From Rikenellaceae bacterium (GTDB lineage Bacteria; Bacteroidota; Bacteroidia; Bacteroidales; Rikenellaceae): 36,593 nt of DNA. A program made the translations under genes and the position numbers. Positions 31,569 to 36,593 of the stretch are shown in pieces. Location of the stretch: assembly GCA_031256675.1 (NCBI GenBank), contig JAIRQC010000013.1, positions 1-36,593 of the forward strand, given 5' to 3'. The stretch's first letter is position 1, and each line of letters begins with the position of its first letter. A model generated the notes under the pieces. It saw only the letters and a program-made list of their open reading frames with translations. It ran no database searches and was not told the origin of the DNA.

Positions 31569-31602
31569 TAGCCCCCCTGCCTGCGGGGGCTACTCGAAAA
31601 AA
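31569..31602 (-). other. Candidate programmed -1 frameshift signal at the portal end
   Basis: On the minus strand the portal frame reads AGT TTT TTC GAG TAG, so T-TTT-TTC (31602-31596) is a canonical slippery heptamer in the correct phase. After GAG (3 nt) an 8-bp stem begins, TAGCCCCC with GGGGGCTA and an 8-nt loop (31592-31569). A -1 shift would skip the stop and enter the MuF frame. Confidence 0.55.
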
Positions 31603-32810
31603 CTGCCGTCCTCCCGCTCACCGGTGATCGGTATGTTGTATTTGGAAGCAAAGTACTTCGGATCTATTTTGTACCTGTCGAGCAGCATCTGCTCCACATG
31701 CCGCATCTCCGTCGGGGTGTACTCGTAACTGTCGTCCCATTCGAAACATCTGTCTTTCAGAGGAAAGCCGAGGGCTATCATCTTGGGGATCAGCTGAAAA
31801 TTTATCAGGAATTTCAGGCCGACGGCAAGAGCGTCCTTAACGTCCTGAAAGCCCTCGTCGTGCACCTGTGCCTGCGAGAGCGAACTGCCGTCATCGAAGG
31901 CCATCGTCTGCCCCGCCAAGCCGATGCTGATCTCCTTGTTGGCGCGAATTATGCGCTGATCGTACACCCTAAAAGCGTCGCCCGTGTTGGTTTCGAGCAA
32001 TTCCAACTTCGTGCCCTCGCCAAACAGACCCCACGTGTTGTTTCCGAAGCCGGATAACATGTCCTGTATTTTGACATGCTCGCTCGCATCGCGCGTGTTG
32101 GTCGTTGCGTAAATGATCGGAACACCAAAACGCTCGGCGAAGTTATCCCAAAATATCTGGGCGTATTTCTTTGAGATAACATGCGGAGTGATTTTGAGAT
32201 ACTTGCCCAGTCCGTGCGCATCTCCCATCTCGACAAGCCAGGCGGCGTATGGCCCCTGGCGATAAGGTATGCCGCGGGAAACGTCGTCGCTCTGGTTCGG
32301 CAATATAACGCCGAACTCCGGCATCACGTGCCGCCGCGGGATCAGTTGCACGTCCGAGAAACCGAGGGCCTGCCCGGTATTGATCATGTCGCCAAGTTGC
32401 ACGAGGCTGTTGCCCTGCATCCCTGTGTCGACAAACAGCGACATGAGCGACCAAAACCACGGCATCCGGAATATCGCGCTCGCCACCTCGTCCTCGTTGC
32501 CCTTGCCGTCTGTGATTTTGAACCTGCGCTGCATGATGCCGTACTTGATACGTTCAACAATACCCGATACGTATGCGTCGATGTCGGTAGTAAAGTCATA
32601 TATCTTGTACAGATTGAGCCGCCGCGGGTTCTCGACGTTGAGCGCCATCTGGTGCGCCGCGCGCCACGAGGCGATGTCGTTTTTGGCCAGTTGCTCGGTG
32701 TTGATTGCCAGTTGCCCGATTATCTGCCGCGCCTTTTCGATGATCTTCTGCGTCTCGTCCTGTTTTGCCGCGGCCCTGATCGCAAGGCCTATGTCTTTGA
32801 GAAGTTTCAT
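31590..32810 (-). CDS. DUF935/gp29-like portal protein
   Basis: The 406-residue protein has the DUF935 portal features: MALNVENPRRLNLYKIYDFT, SGIVERIKYGIMQRRFKI, GNSLVQLGDMINTGQALGF and ISIGLAGQTMAFDDGSSLSQAQVHDEG. Twelve copies should form the head vertex through which DNA passes. ATG 32810 begins MKLLKDIGLAIRAAAKQD. The longer open frame overlaps the gp36-like gene and is not conserved-looking. The gene ends with the slippery sequence described separately. Confidence 0.88.
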   Translation of the reverse strand: MKLLKDIGLAIRAAAKQDETQKIIEKARQIIGQLAINTEQLAKNDIASWRAAHQMALNVENPRRLNLYKIYDFTTDIDAYVSGIVERIKYGIMQRRFKITDGKGNEDEVASAIFRMPWFWSLMSLFVDTGMQGNSLVQLGDMINTGQALGFSDVQLIPRRHVMPEFGVILPNQSDDVSRGIPYRQGPYAAWLVEMGDAHGLGKYLKITPHVISKKYAQIFWDNFAERFGVPIIYATTNTRDASEHVKIQDMLSGFGNNTWGLFGEGTKLELLETNTGDAFRVYDQRIIRANKEISIGLAGQTMAFDDGSSLSQAQVHDEGFQDVKDALAVGLKFLINFQLIPKMIALGFPLKDRCFEWDDSYEYTPTEMRHVEQMLLDRYKIDPKYFASKYNIPITGEREDGSFFE

Positions 32811-32811
32811 T

Positions 32812-33234
32812 TCAGTATGAATTATCGTTGCGTTTTTCCGAGCAGCCCCATCCCGTGACGTCGTCGGGACGCCCGTCGCCGTCGGCGTCAATCGGCGGCA
32901 GCGTGGGATTAAGCAGCCCGTCGGCCACCTTGTCGAGCCACTCCATCGTCATTTGATAATATTTCTCGGCCTTTTCGAACAGCACGTCCGGATTGCTCAG
33001 CCGCAACAGATACCACACCGCGATGCTCTTTATATGTTCGAGCAGCAGCGGATTGCGATCATCGCCCACGGCATCCCATATCGCGCTCACGTCGTAGCGG
33101 TTCACGAGGTATGAACGGATGAGTTCTTCGGCGGCGAGTATCTGCTTCCTGATCGTCGTATCATTGTCCTCGGCGATCTGGTCGGCCTGATATTCGTATA
33201 GCGCGCTGCGCAGCTCTTCTATCTCTATCAACAT
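32812..33234 (-). CDS. gp36-like (DUF1320) head-tail connector protein
   Basis: The 140-residue helical protein (IEIEELRSALYEYQADQIAE, EELIRSYLVNRYDV, FEKAEKYYQMTMEWLDKVADG) matches Mu gp36/DUF1320, a connector-type protein. Its Asp-rich loop DADGDGRPD near the C-terminus could bind calcium. The gene lies 1 nt before the portal start; in Mu this gene is far from the portal. Confidence 0.7.
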   Translation of the reverse strand: MLIEIEELRSALYEYQADQIAEDNDTTIRKQILAAEELIRSYLVNRYDVSAIWDAVGDDRNPLLLEHIKSIAVWYLLRLSNPDVLFEKAEKYYQMTMEWLDKVADGLLNPTLPPIDADGDGRPDDVTGWGCSEKRNDNSY

Positions 33235-33237
33235 GGT

Positions 33238-33528
33238 TCAGTGTGTTATGTATAAGGCTTTGCGGTCGAGTTGATGGATGTCGGCGCGTATTATTTTGCG
33301 GCGACACATGTCTTTCCACACGCGACGCGGCTTCATGACCTGGCGGCCGTCGACGCTCAGGATCATATATTTATACCCTGTCTGGCGATGCAGGCGGTTT
33401 GCCCTGTCGATCAGTCGCGACAGGCGACGCTCGCGGATGCGGCGGCGCAGTCGCGCAGTCGGGATGATCCATAACAGCGACAGGGCGGCGATGGCGTGCA
33501 GGGCGGCGATACGGGGGTAGTTTTTCAT
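33238..33528 (-). CDS. Small membrane-anchored hypothetical protein
   Basis: The 96-residue protein has one hydrophobic helix near the N-terminus (IAALHAIAALSLLWII), then a very basic region (RLRRRIRERRLSRLIDRANR) and a beta segment YMILSVDGRQVM. It overlaps the terminase gene by one base. A role in holin-like or DNA-associated functions cannot be decided; no family is recognised. Confidence 0.55.
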   Translation of the reverse strand: MKNYPRIAALHAIAALSLLWIIPTARLRRRIRERRLSRLIDRANRLHRQTGYKYMILSVDGRQVMKPRRVWKDMCRRKIIRADIHQLDRKALYITH

Positions 33529-35060
33529 TAATACATGTTTTTAGGCTCCTTGCGCCTGCCTGCGACGGGGGCGAACGCCGACTGCCGGATTCGTTCGTTA
33601 AGCCAGTACCACGCGCCTTCTACGCAGTCGGGGCCGTCGGCCGGGGCTTTGAGTTGCGGGGTGAACAGCCTGAACTGCTCCGCCAGACGGCGCATGTGCG
33701 GGTTGTCGCGCTCGGCCTCGTTTAGCACGAGCAGCCCCTGGCGGTTCACCGGTTCAAGGTTTCCCTCGATGCGCGAGGCCTTGTCGGGCTTCTTTCGCGT
33801 GTCGGGAGTGACGGGGATGTATCCCTTTGTCTCGCCCAACCTATGAAACAGAGGCATATATACCTGCTGATAAAAGGGGTCTTGCAAGGTGTTGTTTTCG
33901 ACAGCGAAAAACACCTGCGTGCGCCCGGCGACGTAGTCGCGCATCAGATATGGCCACTCGACCATCTCCGCCGTTGTGGTCTGATCGAGAAAGCACTTGT
34001 ATATGTAGAACTTGCCGTCGCGGTAGCCCATCAGGATGTTTGCTTTGAACGATGTGCCCCGCTTCTGTCTGTCGCTGTTCGAGGGCGACGGGTCGCAGTA
34101 CGACACAACGAACTGCAAGCCGCCCAGCGGCGGGCACCTGCCGTATGTCAACGGGCCGAACACCGTCCCCTCGGCGAGAGGATTGTTGAAATACTCCCGC
34201 TGCGCCGATCTGGTGCTCATGGTGGACAATACCCTGTCGATCTGCTCCTCGCTGTTCTTTTTCGGCCAACTGCTGTGTCCGTCGCGGTCGCGGATGTTGA
34301 CCACATCCCAATGATCGGCTATCGCCCCGGCACGGGTCACGCAACAGTCGTCGGCGATGATATTGCCGCAAACGATCGTCAGCAGTGGCTCGCTGATGGA
34401 GCGGGTTCCGCGCAGGGCCTGCTCATACCAGTCGTATTTTTTCGATACAGTAACAGGGTTTAGCACATCCTCGTCGGTGTCGAAGTCGTCGACGAGAAGC
34501 ACGTCGGGCCTTGCGCCTTCGATGGACTTGGTTCCGCGCGGCGACTGTCCCGCGCCGAGGGCACGGAAACTCGCCCCGGACGCGGTCTGAAAATCGCCCT
34601 CCTCCCAGTGCCCGGGCGAGAACTGCTCGCCGTAGTAGGCTTTGATGCGCGGGTTCGAATCGAGGTTCGCCCGGTAGGGTTCGAGCAGCCTCTTTGCCGC
34701 CTCGTAGGATGCCGACACGAGAAGCACGTTGCGCTTGCGCCCTGCGAGCACGAGGTACAGTACGATGAACATCGTGCATGTCGACTTGGCCAGTTCGCGC
34801 GACCACGACACAACCTCGTACCACTCGTCGTGCTTGTTTATTCGCTTGAAAAAATCGCGCTGAAACGGGGCGAATGGATATTTGGCCTCGCGCTCAAAAA
34901 AGAACTCGATCCATGCCAGCGGGTCGGCTTCAAGTTTCTTTCTGAATTTCTGCCGGGCAACCTCGTTGCCCGCCTCGAATTTGCCGCTGTCGGCCAGCAA
35001 CTCGCGCCGGTACTCCGACCAGTCGACCCCCAGCCGTTTCTTGCCGACCATGCCGCTCAT
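33528..35060 (-). CDS. Terminase large subunit
   Basis: The 510-residue protein has an ATPase domain with a deviant Walker A (VSWSRELAKST, ~84-94) and a Walker B DVLLVDDFD (186-194). A C-terminal RNase H-like nuclease domain has the first Asp in SYCDPSPSN and the later FFAVENNTLQD. It pumps and cuts DNA during head filling, as Mu gp28 does. It overlaps the small-subunit gene by 4 nt. Confidence 0.92.
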   Translation of the reverse strand: MSGMVGKKRLGVDWSEYRRELLADSGKFEAGNEVARQKFRKKLEADPLAWIEFFFEREAKYPFAPFQRDFFKRINKHDEWYEVVSWSRELAKSTCTMFIVLYLVLAGRKRNVLLVSASYEAAKRLLEPYRANLDSNPRIKAYYGEQFSPGHWEEGDFQTASGASFRALGAGQSPRGTKSIEGARPDVLLVDDFDTDEDVLNPVTVSKKYDWYEQALRGTRSISEPLLTIVCGNIIADDCCVTRAGAIADHWDVVNIRDRDGHSSWPKKNSEEQIDRVLSTMSTRSAQREYFNNPLAEGTVFGPLTYGRCPPLGGLQFVVSYCDPSPSNSDRQKRGTSFKANILMGYRDGKFYIYKCFLDQTTTAEMVEWPYLMRDYVAGRTQVFFAVENNTLQDPFYQQVYMPLFHRLGETKGYIPVTPDTRKKPDKASRIEGNLEPVNRQGLLVLNEAERDNPHMRRLAEQFRLFTPQLKAPADGPDCVEGAWYWLNERIRQSAFAPVAGRRKEPKNMY

Positions 35061-35506
35061 TTGATGATCTCCTTTATATACATGTCGAAGAAGCCGCTAA
35101 TATCCTGCGCAGCGGACAGATCTATGCGGCGCAGCCAGTCGAGAAAAGCCTTCGATACATTGATGACCTCGCGCGCTCCGACCTCGCGTTCCAGCTTGTC
35201 GATCGCTGCGGCTATCTTGTTGATCGCATCCGCCTCCTTTGCGGTCGGATACCTATTGCCCGGATCCCTGTCGGCGATGGCGTCGTTGATCTCGCTGATG
35301 TGCATGTACATGCGCCGTAGCGTCTGCTCGCGCGTGACTGTTATGGACACGCGCATGGTCTCCCAGCCGCCGACGCGCACCCACTTGGACATGGTGTTCT
35401 CCGACACGCCAACCCTTTGTGCGACCTCCTTTTGTGTTATCGCCTCACGGGTATAGAGCATCTGCGCGAAATCCATCCGCTGCTGCCGTCCGAGTTTGTC
35501 TGCCAT
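35057..35506 (-). CDS. Terminase small subunit-like HTH protein
   Basis: The 149-residue protein has an N-terminal helix-turn-helix (TQKEVAQRVGVSENTMSKWVR, ~24-45) and a helical oligomerisation region (EADAINKIAAAIDKLEREVG), as in Mu gp27/DUF1804-type small terminases. It is the first gene of the leftward late operon, with a -7-like TAAGTTTG only 17 nt before its ATG. Confidence 0.8.
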   Translation of the reverse strand: MADKLGRQQRMDFAQMLYTREAITQKEVAQRVGVSENTMSKWVRVGGWETMRVSITVTREQTLRRMYMHISEINDAIADRDPGNRYPTAKEADAINKIAAAIDKLEREVGAREVINVSKAFLDWLRRIDLSAAQDISGFFDMYIKEIIK

Positions 35507-35522
35507 TTCGCGATCTTTTCCG

Positions 35523-35624
35523 CAAACTTACCACCCACGCTCGCAATAGCCTTATTTTCGGTTGATAGTTACCCGAAAACGGGTAACTGTCAATCGTTTA
35601 TTTGGATAGCAGCCACGGGTGGTA
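35523..35624. promoter_or_regulatory. Mirror-symmetric divergent late control region
   Basis: An inner inverted repeat, TTGATAGTTACCCG/AAAA/CGGGTAACTGTCAA (35562-35593), is nested in an outer pair, TACCACCC (35529-35536) and GGGTGGTA (35617-35624), sharing nearly the same centre. The outer arms overlap the leftward -7-like TAAGTTTG (35530-35523) and a rightward TATTGCTTTG. Neither side has a good -33 box, which fits activator-dependent late promoters. Confidence 0.6.
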
Positions 35625-35647
35625 TTGCTTTGTGGCAAAATATAACC

Positions 35648-36304
35648 ATGCCCCTCGACGCGACGCATAATACCGAATTTCCGATGCAGATCGTCCTGGC
35701 GCGATCGGGCAATATCGCGCATGTGAAGATCACCGGCGTAATCGGCTGGTCGACGACTTCCGACGATTTCCGCACTCAGATAGAGGCCCTCTCGTCCGAA
35801 GGCGTCAACAAGATCATGCTATATATCAACTCGCCCGGCGGTATTGTTAGCGATGCGGCGGAGATAGTCAACATCCTTTCCCTGTTCAAGGGAGAGATCA
35901 CCGGCGAGGGCGGGGCAATAGTGGCCAGTGCAGCCACATATGTAGCCGCACACTGCAAAACGTTCTCAATGCCAGCCAACGGCATGTATATGATACACAA
36001 GCCCAGCGCGTATGTTGGCGGGACGGCGAAAGCCCTGCGCTCGACCATCGAATCGCTCGACCGGATAGAGGCAGACTATAAACGTGTATACACTGAAAAG
36101 ACAACCAACAGAGAGCTGTTCAATGCAAAGTGGGATGAGGATGCAGACTGGTGGATGACCGCTGCCGAGGCGAAGGCTAACGGCTTTATAAGCGAGGTCA
36201 AGCCCGCCGTCAAGATAGACCGCGCCAGCGCGTGCATGATCGCCGTCTGTGGCCGACCGGCCACGGAAATTATCGAACCAACAGACAATGAGAAAAATAT
36301 GTAA
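35648..36304 (+). CDS. ClpP-like phage head maturation protease
   Basis: The 218-residue protein has the ClpP/S14 fold: INSPGGIVSDA, GGAIVASAATYVAA with catalytic Ser94, MYMIHKPSAYV with catalytic His117, and a TDEDADWWMTAAEAKANGFI-like end segment. It should cleave scaffold and capsid proteins during prohead maturation. ATG 35648 is chosen because it lies downstream of the control region; the frame open further upstream runs through that region. It stops with TAA right after an ATG, and a scaffold-like sequence continues in the same frame. Confidence 0.85.
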   Translation: MPLDATHNTEFPMQIVLARSGNIAHVKITGVIGWSTTSDDFRTQIEALSSEGVNKIMLYINSPGGIVSDAAEIVNILSLFKGEITGEGGAIVASAATYVAAHCKTFSMPANGMYMIHKPSAYVGGTAKALRSTIESLDRIEADYKRVYTEKTTNRELFNAKWDEDADWWMTAAEAKANGFISEVKPAVKIDRASACMIAVCGRPATEIIEPTDNEKNM

Positions 36305-36593
36305 GAAGAACTGAGAGAGATCGCCACAGCCCTGGGCCTCGGCGAGAGTGCAACTGTCGCGGATGTGACAGCGCGAATTACTTTACTCAAAGAGGCCGAA
36401 GAAGCTCTTGCGGCCCGCAACGCGGAGATCGCCGCTATTCGCGACAGGGAAGTCACCTCGCTGGTCGACGGCGCGATAAGGGAGCGCAGAATCATGGCGG
36501 ACAAGAGGGAGCACTTCCTGAAACTCGGCGCAGCCGTAGGCGCAGAGGAACTCAAAACCACATTCGAAGCCATGAGTCCCCTCGGCAAGGCGA
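36305..36593 (+). CDS. Scaffold-like reading frame, partial
   Basis: In the same frame as the protease, directly after its TAA, the sequence reads EELREIATALGLGESATVAD, a helical coiled-coil region, then HFLKLGAAVGAEELKTTFEAM. This is the usual make-up of phage scaffold proteins or the C-terminal part of Mu gpI. No ATG, GTG or TTG precedes the conserved start; the first are GTG 36365 and ATG 36494, both too late. How it is initiated is unclear. It runs off the window. Confidence 0.55.

Larger units (their letters stand above)
15304..36593. mobile_element. Mu-like transposable prophage, left ~21 kb (right end outside window)
   Basis: From about 15304 the content changes from housekeeping genes to phage genes in a Mu-like set: S24 repressor, DDE transposase, MuB-like ATPase, Gam-like protein, gp16/GemA-like, gp27/terminase, DUF935 portal, MuF-like, gpG-like, gp36-like, gp37-like, head protease and scaffold. 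The left boundary is inferred from the terminal TGTATGG dinucleotide pattern and the first of three transposase-site-like repeats. The right end, major capsid and tail genes are beyond the window. The leftward terminase-to-gp37 block runs opposite to the early genes, unlike phage Mu itself. Confidence 0.85.

Noticed and set aside
34608-35456. 282-residue plus-strand frame
   Set aside because: Complement of the terminase genes; the minus strand carries the Walker B and HTH motifs.

Overview
The window joins a Bacteroidota chromosome (bases 1 to about 15,303) to the left part of a Mu-like transposable prophage (about 15,304 to the window end). The host is probably a Bacteroidales member, perhaps Rikenellaceae/Alistipes-like. 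This is inferred from TAnnTTTG -7 boxes with TTTG or TTG -33 boxes, the absence of clear Shine-Dalgarno sites, high GC, and the Bacteroidales form of L13, EF-Ts, GlmM, Obg, Era and the flavodoxin/DUF2023 pair.

Host part. An IS110 transposase remnant lies at the left edge. It is followed by flavodoxin plus a DUF2023 protein, leftward glmM, a nucleoside phosphorylase, dnaN, a DnaQ-type exonuclease and a LysM/periplasmic-binding protein. Next come leftward obgE and divergent era, then the ribosomal cluster rplM-rpsI-rpsB-tsf. Two leftward envelope genes follow: a predicted outer-membrane barrel and a lipoprotein. Three intergenic gaps carry degenerate 11-15-nt tandem arrays, and several carry perfect or near-perfect palindromes.

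Prophage part. The left end begins just upstream of the lipoprotein promoter. It holds three copies of a 13-16-nt transposase-site-like repeat, tandem 12-nt iteron-like repeats, hairpins and a terminator. A leftward S24/CI-type repressor faces a rightward BRO-type antirepressor gene interrupted by an in-frame TGA. The rightward early region encodes an HTH protein, a cytosine methyltransferase fused to a small Cys-rich domain, a series of paralogous Cys-rich small proteins, a DDE transposase (MuA-like), a MuB-like AAA ATPase, a second P-loop ATPase, a GemA-like protein, an ASCH-like protein, a DUF551-like protein and a Gam-like protein. Two leftward, probably lysogen-expressed cargo genes (17.5-17.7 kb and 18.6-19.6 kb) interrupt this early region. 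Each is driven from a copy of the same ~100-bp promoter/operator repeat.

The late head genes are split between two divergent operons starting at about 35.5 kb. The leftward one encodes the terminase subunits, a membrane protein, gp36-like, portal, MuF-like, gpG-like and gp37-like proteins. The rightward one encodes a ClpP-like head protease followed by a scaffold-like reading frame that runs off the window. The intergenic control region between them is nearly mirror-symmetric.

Most interesting observations: (1) a canonical -1 slippery heptamer, short spacer and GC-rich hairpin at the end of the portal gene lead into a MuF frame that has no usable start codon until well inside it, suggesting a frameshift-made portal-MuF fusion; (2) a compact promoter-RNA-terminator unit lies on the strand opposite the late genes; (3) duplicated promoter cassettes drive the two cargo genes; (4) a family of Cys-rich small proteins, one fused to a methyltransferase; (5) protease and scaffold frames are separated only by an in-frame TAA.
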